In this document: positions 1-8,949 of the stretch, in pieces
How the letters are laid out: each line of letters begins with the position of its first letter
Position numbering within the stretch: position 1 is the stretch's first letter
DNA from: Andalucia godoyi
Lineage: Eukaryota; Discoba; Jakobea; Jakobida; Andaluciidae
Assembly (NCBI GenBank): GCA_009859145.1
Contig: VRVR01000017.1
Span: forward strand, 188,607 to 252,606
Direction of reading: 5' to 3'
DNA length: 64,000 nt
Position numbers and translations under genes: made by a program
Notes under the pieces: model-generated
Databases searched by the model: none
What the model saw: only the letters and a program-made list of their open reading frames with translations
What the model was told of the DNA's origin: nothing

Positions 1-99
1 AACCCGTACAAGATTCTCGATCGATCCTTTATCGACGATATGGTGCTTGTATCGAGTCTGGAGCAATTTCAAAGAATATACGTTTTCAATTTTGATTAG
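1..99 (+). CDS. 3' end of an unidentified protein-coding gene (partial)
   Basis: Frame 1 is open from the first base of the window to a TAG at 97-99 and encodes 32 residues (begins NPYKILDRSF, ends RIYVFNFD). The composition is protein-like, mixed charged and aromatic, unlike the low-complexity non-coding DNA nearby. The start lies outside the window, so no family can be named. It runs tail-to-tail toward the next gene, whose stop codon lies only about 30 bases further on, a spacing typical of this compact genome. It could be a chance open frame, since 32 codons is short. Confidence 0.45.
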   Translation, partial: NPYKILDRSFIDDMVLVSSLEQFQRIYVFNFD

Positions 100-126
100 T
101 ACTATGATGACGATGACAATGACGAT

Positions 127-594
127 TTAGGCAAGCCACCAATCCCTCAACCACCCGCTCAGCAAACAAAACAAAACAAACAAACAAACAACAAGAAGCA
201 CATACAAGTAACGTTGGCGAGCTGTGTTCGATGACAGTAACGTGTTTCGGATATTCTGAAACATGGTCGGTGGCGGCCGTATTGGAGCGATGTGGTCCAG
301 CCGAGTCGCATGGCTGCTGTGGATTTTCTCCGATTCCAAGAGCGCAGACGCCACTTCTCGGGGAGTGTTCTTTGTAATGCGAAAGTACTTTCCTTTTGAT
401 TTGTCAAATACAAAACCCGGAAGTTCTCCAATATAACCCGGGATACTGGATTCCTGCTGGGACGATGCCGACTGCGACACGCCCGCGCTGTCAGAGCCAC
501 ACGCCGAGGACTGATTCACACTAGAGTCGTCGGGCGTTTGCCCATAACCTCGATGAAAACGACCTCTTTTTTTGGGTCGGCGGCTCCGGTTCAT
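127..594 (-). CDS. Small tail-anchored membrane protein, unknown function
   Basis: The 155-residue product has a basic, Arg/Lys-rich start (MNRSRRPKKRGR), a Ser-rich low-complexity stretch at about 22-50, a polar middle and one strongly hydrophobic segment at about 131-148 followed by a few residues ending WLRDWWLA. A single C-terminal membrane span with almost nothing after it is the layout of tail-anchored proteins of the ER, mitochondrial outer membrane or nuclear envelope. An upstream ATG in another frame is closed at once by TGA, so the start at 594 is the natural one. No family is recognised. Overlapping frames give only shadow ORFs. Confidence 0.55.
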   Translation of the reverse strand: MNRSRRPKKRGRFHRGYGQTPDDSSVNQSSACGSDSAGVSQSASSQQESSIPGYIGELPGFVFDKSKGKYFRITKNTPREVASALLESEKIHSSHATRLDHIAPIRPPPTMFQNIRNTLLSSNTARQRYLYVLLVVCLFVLFCLLSGWLRDWWLA

Positions 595-1079
595 AGCCTC
601 TCAACACATGGAGCAGTCGTTCTATAAAAAGAAGAATTAAAAATAAATAAACATATACATTTAATTTTTAATTAATAAAAGTTTTTTCAAAACCAAAAAA
701 ATGAAATGAAAGACAATGGTCCGTTGTCCCGGACTTTTCGACGTTTTCCCTCTTCAGCAGCTGTACAAACAACTCGACTGTGCACTGTCATCAAGTCCTC
801 GTTAAAGCCTCACTCCTTCACTTTCTCTCTCTCTCTCTCCTCTCCTCTCCTGTCCTCTCCATGCCTCCGAGTCCAGACTTCCGAAATCCGAATGCTGCAC
901 ATATACCGCTCGTTTTCGATATTATTTATATTTATTTATTTAATTTTTTGTCTTTTTGTTTTCTTCTTTGGCTTCTTTCTTCTCATCTTTTCCGTCCTGC
1001 ATCTTGTCTTTCAACATTTTGTTTTCTTTGTTCTGTGGTTGTTATTTGTCTTTTCCTTCTGCTGCATCATCTTCTTTCA

Positions 1080-2783
1080 ATGTTTCGCCAAGCTGTTCGT
1101 CAGTCTACTGCGCTTTTTGCGCGGCGCGTGTCGACTGGATCGTCGTCCTCGTTTTCCCGGGCGTCTGGGTTCTGCAAGTCGACGACGGTGCTTGCTGCAG
1201 TCGGACTTGCGTCTGCAGCGACTCTTGCGCTGAGCTCTTCTTTTCTTGCGAACTCCAACCAGGGGCTGTTTGCAGAGGAAACACAAGTTGCGGAAGAGGA
1301 GCAGGCAAACGAAGCAGTCGAGACCACTTCGTCATCGCCGCAGGGATCTGCCGAGTCGACCTCAAACAGCGAGGCCGCGAGTAAGGGCAGTGCATCGGAA
1401 GCGGCGGAGGTAGCGCTGGAGTCTGAGTACCCGTATGTAATTGTGGGAATGGGGACGGCGGGATATGCGGCAGCAAAGGCAATTTTGTCGCGTGATCCGG
1501 AAGCGAAGATTCTGATGATTGGCGACGAGGGCTACAGCCCGTACATGCGCCCTCCTCTTTCCAAGGAGCTTTGGACGACCGGGGCTGCTGATGTTGCCGA
1601 GACTCTTTCGTTTGTGGATTGGCAGGGTCGCCGTACGCATGTCTTTTATGATCCGTTCCACGCCAATCATTCTGTGCGCATGCTCAAGGGACACAAGGTG
1701 ATTTCGATGGATGTTGGTGAGCATGAGCTGCAGTTGGACGATGGCCGAAAGGTCAAGTACCACCGCTGTGTCATTGCGACGGGCGGGACGCCACGGACAC
1801 TGCCTGTGGTTCCTGAATCAATCAAGCAGCACGTTTCCACGTATCGTACTGTGGACGATTTCCGTACGTTGGATGCCGTGACTCGTCGTGGTGGCCGCAT
1901 TGTCGTCGTTGGAGGATCGTTCTTGGGAACGGAGGTTGCATATGCGATTGCGTCGACAAAGTCGGAACGCCAGGGGACCTCTGTCGTTTCTGTGTATCCG
2001 GAACCTGGTGTGCTTGCCCGAATTTTACCCAGATACTTGTCCGACTTTGCAACGTCGATTCTTGGACGCGCCGGTGTTGAACTCTACCCGAACCGTATTG
2101 TGACCCGTGTCGAGGAGGCTCCGTATAGCCATGCAACGGAAGACAACAGCAACGGAAGCAGTGGAAAGCGCGTTCGGGTGCACTTGGACAACAACCAGGT
2201 CATTGATGCAGATCACGTGCTTGTCGCAACCGGTATTCTACCGAATACTTCCATCTTTGCAGATGCTGGCCTTGAAATCGATCCGAAGAACGGAGGCATC
2301 ACCTGCAACGCAGAGCTCGAGGCGCGCACTGATGTGTTTGTCGCTGGAGATGTCGCATCCTTCTATTCTCCGGTCCTGGGGCGTCGCCGTGTGGAGCACT
2401 ATGACCATGCAGAGTCTTCGGGCTGGACTGCTGGTCTGAATGCCGCCGGTGCCCGAAAGGTTTACAATGCTCAGCCATTCTTCTGGTCTTCTTTAGGTGA
2501 AACTGCCGGAATCGAGGCGGTTGGAGAGCTTGACTCCAATTTGGACACGATTGCTTTTTGGGACAAGGTTGGCATTGATGCCCAGGGTGCCCCCTGGTAC
2601 TTCAATTCGCCTCCTGCTGTCCCCAAAGACTACGGAAAGGGTGTGGTGTACTACATGAAGAACAAGCGTGTTGTCGGTGTCTTGTTGTTCAACACTCATG
2701 GAAAGATCCAGGACGCCAGAAGAGCTATCGCATCCAAGAAGCAGTATTCGCAGGAAGAGCTCAAAAACCTCATCCAGGTTTAA
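1080..2783 (+). CDS. AIFM1: Apoptosis-inducing factor (mitochondrial FAD-dependent NADH oxidoreductase)
   Basis: The 567-residue protein is an AIF-type flavoprotein. AIF sits in the mitochondrial intermembrane space, oxidises NADH, supports respiratory-complex biogenesis and can promote chromatin breakdown when released. The N-terminus (MFRQAVRQSTALFARR) is a typical mitochondrial presequence, followed by a hydrophobic segment at about 40-60 that would anchor it in the inner membrane and an acidic linker. The FAD dinucleotide motif (VGMGTAGYAAA) is near residue 118, the NADH motif (VVVGGSFLGTEVA) near 275 and the second FAD motif (VFVAGDVASFYS) near 420. The last 150 residues resemble the AIF C-terminal domain (VVYYMKNKRVVGVLLFN). 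The frame stays open up to 780, but that upstream part is Ser/Leu/Phe-rich and pyrimidine-rich, so it is more likely leader and I start at 1080. AATAAA-like sites follow the stop at about 2840. Confidence 0.92.
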   Translation: MFRQAVRQSTALFARRVSTGSSSSFSRASGFCKSTTVLAAVGLASAATLALSSSFLANSNQGLFAEETQVAEEEQANEAVETTSSSPQGSAESTSNSEAASKGSASEAAEVALESEYPYVIVGMGTAGYAAAKAILSRDPEAKILMIGDEGYSPYMRPPLSKELWTTGAADVAETLSFVDWQGRRTHVFYDPFHANHSVRMLKGHKVISMDVGEHELQLDDGRKVKYHRCVIATGGTPRTLPVVPESIKQHVSTYRTVDDFRTLDAVTRRGGRIVVVGGSFLGTEVAYAIASTKSERQGTSVVSVYPEPGVLARILPRYLSDFATSILGRAGVELYPNRIVTRVEEAPYSHATEDNSNGSSGKRVRVHLDNNQVIDADHVLVATGILPNTSIFADAGLEIDPKNGGITCNAELEARTDVFVAGDVASFYSPVLGRRRVEHYDHAESSGWTAGLNAAGARKVYNAQPFFWSSLGETAGIEAVGELDSNLDTIAFWDKVGIDAQGAPWYFNSPPAVPKDYGKGVVYYMKNKRVVGVLLFNTHGKIQDARRAIASKKQYSQEELKNLIQV

Positions 2784-2984
2784 CGAAAATCGTCGTCCGG
2801 CGAATATGGTTTTTTGCGCATTTCGACTTTTCTGCAAAAATAAAAAATAAAAAAAGAATGCAGTTTTCTTTCCTCTTGCTTTTCTCCTTTCCCCAAAAAA
2901 TCACTTTGCAGTTCAGTTATTTATATATATTCATTATTCTTTAGCTCTACTACTGCTTCTGCATTCTCTGTCCGCCGTTTTTTC

Positions 2985-4716
2985 TTGCTTCATTTCTGCT
3001 TCATGTCTATTGGCAAGAGCAGCTCCTCTTTGTTTGTTTTTGCGATTGTCGGAGCTGTGTTTGCGCACATTGTCTCTCCGTTGTTTTCCCGAGCTGCACT
3101 GAGCGCGAGGCAAGTTGTTCTGCGAATGCAAGAAGATCCGGTTGTTGTCGTCGGCGGTGGGCTTGCTGGTCTCTCGGCAGCAATTGAAGCACTCCGCTCG
3201 AATCCGGTTGTCCGTGTTGTTTTAGTGGAGAAGGAAGCTCGAATGGGCGGCAATTCGGCAAAAGCATCTTCTGGTATGAACGCTACTCCAACTCCTGTGC
3301 AGGAACGCGAGCATATCCACGATTCGCTTGAGGGGTTCCTTGCAGACGTTATCTCTTCTGGTGACGGGAGATCAGATGCGGAACTGGTCAGGGTTCTTGT
3401 GGACAGGTCTGCGGACGCATGGAACTTCATCACTTCCTTTGGAGTTAATCTTGAGGACATTTCTCAGTGTGGCGGACATTCCGCGCCACGGACGCACAGA
3501 AACTTGGACGATCCCGTCAAGATGCCAAAAGTTGTGAATGTTGGATGGTCCATCATGTCTACCCTCATAGCGCACCTGGAAACAGAAAGCAAGAAACCTG
3601 AAGATGCTCGGGTGACCATCATGACCGGTTCGGAAGTTGTTCGACTTCTCGTCTCGGAAACCAACAAGGTTTCTGGCGTTGAACTCAAGGATGGACAGAA
3701 AATCGCGGCATCTGCGGTGATTCTGACAACGGGTGGCTTTGGCGGAGACCTTTCTCCCGATGCCATGATTTGGAAGCACGCTCCCGAACTTCGCGGATTC
3801 GCCACAACGAACGGTGGCTTTGCCCGCGGAGATGGTGTCAGGATGGCTGCGCAAGTGGGCGCAAAAATGCAGGATCTTGATCAAGTGCAGATTCATCCGA
3901 CTGGATACGTGAATCCTAAAGAGCCTGGTGCCCCGACCAAGTTCTTGGCCCCCGAGGCCCTGCGCGCAGTTGGAGGCATTCTTTTGAACAACAACGGAGA
4001 ACGATTTGTCAATGAACTTGGTACTCGTAAGAATGTTTCTCGCTCCATGCTCGACAAGTGTCTTCCCTGGGATGGCCTTACAGGGCAAACAAAGGCATCT
4101 GTGATCGTGTTTTCCTCGGCTGCTGCAAGCGAATTCGGCACTCGAATGCTGGATTTCTATTCTAGTATGTTTCTCTCGTCTTTCTTGATTAACTCTATCT
4201 CTTCTTTTTAAATTATTTGTTGATAATCGGGAGGGAAAAGAAGAAGACGTTGTAGCAGTTTTGTCGTGAACTTACTCCCCTCCCCTCCCCCCTCATCTTG
4301 TGTTCGCAGAAATTGGCTTGATCATGAAGGCGGGGAATGCGGCAGAGCTTGCAGAGAAGATCCGCGTACCGGCTGCGAATGTCGAGCGAACGCTTGCAGA
4401 GTACGTTCGGTCGTCGCAAGTTGGAAAGGACGCCTTTGGAAAAACGGTGTTTCGAAACCCCCCTTCTTCCACCGAGCAGCTGTTCTATGCATTTGTCACT
4501 CCTTGCATCCACTATACAATGGGAGGCTGCAAGATCAATGTCCATGCTCAGGTTGTCCGAGAGGATGGATCGCCGGTAGATGGACTGTTTGCCGCTGGCG
4601 AAGTTTCAGCAGGTGTGCATGGTGCCAACCGCCTGGCTGGAAACTCCTTGTTGGAATGCGTCGTTTTCGGTCGGATAGCCGGAAGGGAAGCGACCCGTCT
4701 GGCTGCGTCACTGTAA
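2985..4716 (+). CDS. Soluble fumarate reductase, OSM1/FRD type (two exons)
   Basis: This is an FAD-dependent fumarate reductase of the succinate dehydrogenase/fumarate reductase flavoprotein superfamily, similar to yeast Osm1/Frd1, which reoxidises FADH2/NADH using fumarate when oxygen is low. Exons are 2985-4164 and 4310-4716. The 145-nt intron starts GTATGT, has a C-rich tract and ends TTCGCAG; splicing joins the two frames exactly and gives 528 residues. An internal ATG at 3003 is an equally good start. The N-terminus holds a hydrophobic signal-anchor. The FAD motif ([13 protein letters not shown]) is near residue 55, the active-site region ([14 protein letters not shown], here QIHPTGY) near 305, and [18 protein letters not shown] near 330. 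The end of the protein has the expected [19 protein letters not shown] signature. Localisation to mitochondria or ER is inferred from the N-terminus only. Confidence 0.9.
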
Positions 4717-5120
4717 ACCTGGAATAAACCACTCTCTCAGTCCTCTGACTGCTGTTTAAATTTCGACGCTTCTGTCCGCCAATCGCACGCTGTAGCTCCA
4801 CCACCGCTCGCCAAAACATGAACCATTACCATTATTGGTCATCATCGGCTAAGTTGCCACCGACGACAGATCCAAGCCACGTGTTTTTCTAAAAAATATT
4901 TGGGGCGAGCACAGACTCTTCAATGCAGATTGCTCTGCATCCAAAGGGTCATCGCTTCTTCTTGCTCTCGGCCTCCGACGAGAGGGTCGGGCATGACCGG
5001 TGTGAATTTGTCGGGAAAGAACCCTCTTTGGAGCCATGAGATGTTTTTGTCTTTGATGTTCATACACAAAACAGTCAACCGTCGAAAACGATAAGCTGCA
5101 ACAGAAGCAAAAAGTCGCAA
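4717..5120. other. Intergenic region between fumarate reductase and 5S rRNA
   Basis: The first part is the 3' UTR of the fumarate reductase gene, with AATAAA at about 4722. The rest contains the region downstream of the 5S gene. Short ORFs on both strands show no recognisable protein features. I compared the stretch 4880-5090 with U1, U2, U4, U5, U6 and U3 landmarks from memory and saw no convincing match. Confidence 0.5.
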
Positions 5121-5238
5121 AAAGTACAGCGCTGGGAATTCCCGAGTGGTCACCCACCTCAGTACTACTCCAGCCTGAGAGCACTTGACTTCGCAAATCG
5201 GACGGGATGCGGTATTTTCACTCTAGTATGGCCGTACC
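5121..5238 (-). rRNA. 5S ribosomal RNA
   Basis: Read on the minus strand, the RNA begins GGTACGGCCATACTAG and ends GCGCTGTACTTT. The terminal helix GUACGGC/GCUGUAC pairs fully, and the internal landmarks of eukaryotic 5S rRNA are present in order: CCGATTTGCGAAGTCAAG (loop A/helix III and box A region), TAGTACTGAGGTGGGTGACC and CCCAG near the end. Length is about 118 nt, the usual size. T-runs just beyond the 3' end (TTTTTGCGACTTTTT) suit RNA polymerase III termination. It stands alone between two protein genes rather than in a tandem array or next to large rRNA genes. Confidence 0.93.
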
Positions 5239-5394
5239 TAAGGCAGTGATCATCAAGATTTAACTATTTCTAGTTCTTTCTTTGTCGTTGTCTTTTTTCA
5301 TTTTCACTTTGCAGCTCTTTCGCTTCTCCCTGTCTTTCGTTGTTCGTGATTTTTCAGAGGAATTGCATTGACAAGCAAGCAAGACAGTGTTTGC

Positions 5395-6480
5395 ATGTTT
5401 CGAGGTCTGGTTCCTGTTCGAAATGCGTCCACTGTGTTGACGATCGCAACTGTGATTGTCGGCGTTCCAGCTTGTGTGTATGGTATGTGTGCCGACCGAC
5501 AAGACAATTTTTTCTCTCCTTTTCTTTTCTCATTCGACTTGCACTCTGTTCTCGACTGATTTGATTGGTGTTTCCCACCCGTCCCCCAACCTCTCCTCAT
5601 TTTGCGATGCGAAGCTCTGAAATGTTTGTCGCTAGTTGTTTTTCAGAATAAGGTGTTGTACATGAATTATTTTCCTCCGGGAAGTCGGAAGCTTGACGCG
5701 GATCCGAGAACGTCGTTTGGTGCATCGTTCTCGGATGTCTCGATTGCTACTGCAGATGGAATACGACTGCATTGCTGGTCGATTCCGGCTGCAACAACTC
5801 CGGACAAACAGCCTACTTTGGTGTACTTCCACGGCAATGCGGGCAACGTTGCGCATCGCATTGACCTGCTGAAGAATCTGCACAAGCTGAATGTGAATCT
5901 ATTTGTTCCGTCGTATCGTGGATACGGGCTAAGCTCTGGGAGTCCCTCTGAGAGCGGTCTGAAACTCGATGCACAAGCGATCATGAAGTACGTCATGGAG
6001 CGTGAATTGCAACATGCACAGTTCATTCTATTCGGTCATTCGCTGGGGGGCGCAGTCGCGGCATACGCAACGTCCCTGCACCCAGAAAGAGTTAGCCTAT
6101 TGGTTCTAGAAAACACATTTACGAACATCCCAGATATGCTGGACGAGTTCTATCCCAAGTGGACGCTGTATCGCTATCTGAAATTCGCGTTGAAGTCGAT
6201 TTGGGATACGCGATCGATTGTTAAGGATCAACGAATGCAGGGCGTTCCGATGCTCTTCATTTCTGGTGAATTTGATGAAATTGTTCCACCAAAGATGATG
6301 AAGATGCTGTTTGACGAATCCGTTTCAGAGAGCAAAGCTTGGCACTCTGTACCTCGAGGGCTTCATAATGATACGTGGATAGTTGACGTGCCTCGGTATT
6401 CGTCTGCCATATCCGCACGCATCAAACGATACCAGAGCTCTGCACCGACAAATGGCGATGGCAGGCAGAACTCCAGCTAG
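5395..6480 (+). CDS. ABHD13/Bem46-type membrane-anchored alpha/beta hydrolase (two exons)
   Basis: Exons 5395-5482 and 5636-6480 are separated by a 153-nt intron (GTATGT...GCTAG). Splicing at the CTAG acceptor keeps the frame and gives a continuous signal-anchor running into FQNKVLYMNYFP, which matches the start of the Bem46/ABHD13 family. The product is 310 residues (family members about 300-340). The serine nucleophile is in GHSLGG (near residue 155), the acid is likely Asp in SGEFDEIVPP, and the catalytic His is in GLHNDTW. The family comprises single-pass membrane serine hydrolases, some with depalmitoylase activity. The alternative acceptor TTTTTCAG at 5646 would break the frame, so it was not used. 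The stop codon overlaps that of the convergent gene. Confidence 0.88.
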
Positions 6481-8396
6481 CGTTGCATGTTTTGATTTGC
6501 ATAGACGGTTGACCATGAAGCGCCAATCGGAAACACATGCACTCTCGCTGTTGACAATGCCTGCATAGACTTGATGACGGACAGCAAGTACGTCGTCTGC
6601 AAACATCGGTCCTTCACATTTTGCAATCCTGTGTACTCCTCATCTTGCACAGCTGCCATGCTGAGCTGTGCCGGGTGCCGGGTGCAAACACATCGCGCGG
6701 CATATTCGACTTCCTCGACAGACATGCCCTTTCGGTACGGGGCCTCGGAAAAAGAATTCAATTTGGAGTCGAGATGTCTGCGCCCGCATACATATCGATT
6801 CGCAAAGTTCAGTGTAAAGAATCCAAGCGACATCACGATGATTTTTGACATTACTGGAGGGACAATTGGCGCAAATCTGGAAGTGCTCATCAACGACTTG
6901 TGGCAACTCTCAATGCATTCCACGATGGAGGAAGGGGTTGCCTGAAGCCTTTCTTCTTCATTGTGTGGATAGAGCAGACGGCAAGCCGAGTACGCGGGAG
7001 TCGAATGGGTGCGATGGAATCTCTTTGTACTCGAATAACCTGCATCTTCAAAGCCCATGCACTCGTGCGCGCAGCAAACCTGCATCGACTGCCCCCCGAT
7101 TTCTAGGACACAGGTTTTTTCAACATTCAACGGCGATTCTCGCAGAGCAGCCCGCATTCCAAGATCAGCTTCCTCACCAGGAGACAGAATCTTGACATTT
7201 GCACCAACGGGAACATTCACAGACTTCCAGAGCGCATGCAGCTTGTCCACAGCTGCAGACATTGTGACTGCCCCCGAATCGACGATCTTTCGAATTCCCC
7301 CTGTTGCAACAATATCGACAGTCGGATCAGTCCACATTCCAAGCAGGGCACTCGACACATCGTTTAAAATTCGCCTCCAGTCCTGCGTGACTGCGTCATC
7401 CGCATTTTCAAGAATCTTTTCGTGCACTGCAATCGCGCTTTTTTTCACTCTCATCCAGTGACGCATTTCCAGTCCTTTGAAGAAGACCACATCGGCCGCC
7501 GTTCCGGAAGATCCGACATCCATGATGACAGACATCCGACACCAATCAGGATTCGCATGAACGGCACAGTGGATGGCCGGCACAGACCGAGACACAAACA
7601 ACACTTGGTCCACACTCATGCGCGTCGCATATGCATTCACCAGAACGACTCTTGCAGTTGGAAACACCGACGCAAACCCCTTGAGATGTTCCCATCGATT
7701 ATCAAAAAAGGTGATTGTCATGCCTTCTCGGTACCGTGGTCCCAAAAAGCCACGAAACTTCTCGTACGACTCCAAGGAGTTCTTGGAGATAAAGTCAGCA
7801 TCTTCAATCGTAAATCGCAGCTCGCGCCCAAACAGGTGTGAAACTCCTATGGCTTGAAGGCATTCCTCGATGTGGGCCGAAGGACTGTTGGAGTACACGA
7901 CAAGCAAGTATCCCTGCTCTTCCAATGCTCGCAAACCATCCCGCAACTCGTAGTCTAGTTCAAGACCAGCCGACGAGCACACTCCGCGGTGCACCTTCTC
8001 GAGAAAGAGGCGGGCCTGGCTCCTGTGCAGAATGTTTTCATCTACCAGTCCAGTAATTGTCGTTCCGTACTTTTCACAAAAGTACTCTGCAGTTTTCGAT
8101 GGATCGCTCGTCAGTTCGCGAATGGCGGTATTGAATTGTTCATCTAACAGTGGCCGAGTCAGGTACTTCGCAGCATACATTGTGTCGTCCACGTCAAATA
8201 CCATGATTCCAACATAGTCCGTCCTTCTTCGGTGAGAACCACGCATCAGAACATGCGCAGTCCCGTCATGCTCATGCTCAATCGGATTAACGATGCTATT
8301 GCCGTCTAGATCAATTTCCAATTCGGCAGCGCGAGCAGCATGACACAGAAATATCCACAAACACGAATACAGCGCAAATGTCTGCAAAAACTTCAT
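6477..8396 (-). CDS. Secreted HAD phosphatase fused to an apyrase (GDA1/CD39-like) domain
   Basis: The 639-residue product starts with a clear signal peptide (MKFLQTFALYSCLWIFLCHA). Residues about 60-280 form a HAD hydrolase of the pyrimidine-5'-nucleotidase/SDT1 type: motif I FDVDDTMY (about 67-74), a motif II region YSNSPSAHIEE, and an Asp-containing motif near FFDNRWEHLKGF. From about 285 an ASKHA-fold domain begins: VIMDVGSSGTAAD (phosphate-binding ACR1-like), VATGGIRK (ACR3-like ATAGMR), LSPGEEADLG (ACR4-like) and VLEIGGQSMQV (ACR5-like), the order found in GDA1/CD39 nucleoside triphosphate diphosphohydrolases. Several Cys residues follow, suiting a secretory-pathway or extracellular enzyme. 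The inferred role is stepwise hydrolysis of nucleotides to nucleosides. The HAD assignment is firmer than the apyrase one; a Ppx/GppA-like domain is an alternative. The frame is open up to 8486 but I start at the signal peptide. Confidence 0.78.
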   Translation of the reverse strand: MKFLQTFALYSCLWIFLCHAARAAELEIDLDGNSIVNPIEHEHDGTAHVLMRGSHRRRTDYVGIMVFDVDDTMYAAKYLTRPLLDEQFNTAIRELTSDPSKTAEYFCEKYGTTITGLVDENILHRSQARLFLEKVHRGVCSSAGLELDYELRDGLRALEEQGYLLVVYSNSPSAHIEECLQAIGVSHLFGRELRFTIEDADFISKNSLESYEKFRGFLGPRYREGMTITFFDNRWEHLKGFASVFPTARVVLVNAYATRMSVDQVLFVSRSVPAIHCAVHANPDWCRMSVIMDVGSSGTAADVVFFKGLEMRHWMRVKKSAIAVHEKILENADDAVTQDWRRILNDVSSALLGMWTDPTVDIVATGGIRKIVDSGAVTMSAAVDKLHALWKSVNVPVGANVKILSPGEEADLGMRAALRESPLNVEKTCVLEIGGQSMQVCCAHECMGFEDAGYSSTKRFHRTHSTPAYSACRLLYPHNEEERLQATPSSIVECIESCHKSLMSTSRFAPIVPPVMSKIIVMSLGFFTLNFANRYVCGRRHLDSKLNSFSEAPYRKGMSVEEVEYAARCVCTRHPAQLSMAAVQDEEYTGLQNVKDRCLQTTYLLSVIKSMQALSTARVHVFPIGASWSTVYANQNMQR

Positions 8397-8949
8397 GGAA
8401 ACCCCCCGCTCCGCTTTCTGAGAGCCGCAGAAGAAAGAGAAGGAGATGAATGAATAAATGAATGAATGAATGAATGAGGAAAACACGGCAAAGCAACAGT
8501 TGGCAAACTTTCGCTATGATCCGAAAATGAGCATCGTTAGTGTTTTCGATTGTTGTCAAATTCACCCGACTCAAAAAACCGGGCTCCCGTCCGGGCGTGT
8601 CCTCTCCAGAACACCAGGAACTCGCAACATCCGGATGGGGCAATTGCAAGGACGTCATTGGCCAAGCAATCTCCAGTCTCCTGAACGTGCCTCGCCAGCG
8701 CTCAAGGCGAAAAGACAGAAGAAAAACAACAAAGGTTTTACTTAAGAGGACAGATTGCTCAAATAAGATAACGACGGGATGAGCCCTGAATAAACACACG
8801 CACACACGCACGCAAGCACGCACACGAGCAGACACGAGCAAACCCAGTCAGCTGATCCGCGGAGGGCCTGCGCTACCCTGCATAGTAAAAAAAAAAGAGA
8901 GAATACATTGGTTTCGTCGAGTGAAACACAACCCCACAGCGGGGTGGTA
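8397..8949. other. Intergenic region with GAAT and CA-type microsatellites
   Basis: This holds the 5' leader of the HAD-apyrase gene and the 3' flank of ERGIC3. A tetranucleotide tract of ATGA/ATGAATGA units lies at about 8447-8478 and an imperfect ACACACGC tract at about 8795-8840. I see no convincing coding frame, tRNA or snRNA here. Confidence 0.5.

Noticed and set aside
706..1079. In-frame upstream extension of the AIF gene
   Set aside because: It is a Ser/Leu/Phe-rich translation of pyrimidine-rich DNA; the residues from 1080 form a clear mitochondrial presequence.
4880..5090. Possible spliceosomal or SRP RNA downstream of the 5S gene
   Set aside because: None of the landmark sequences of U1-U6, U3 or the SRP core could be found.
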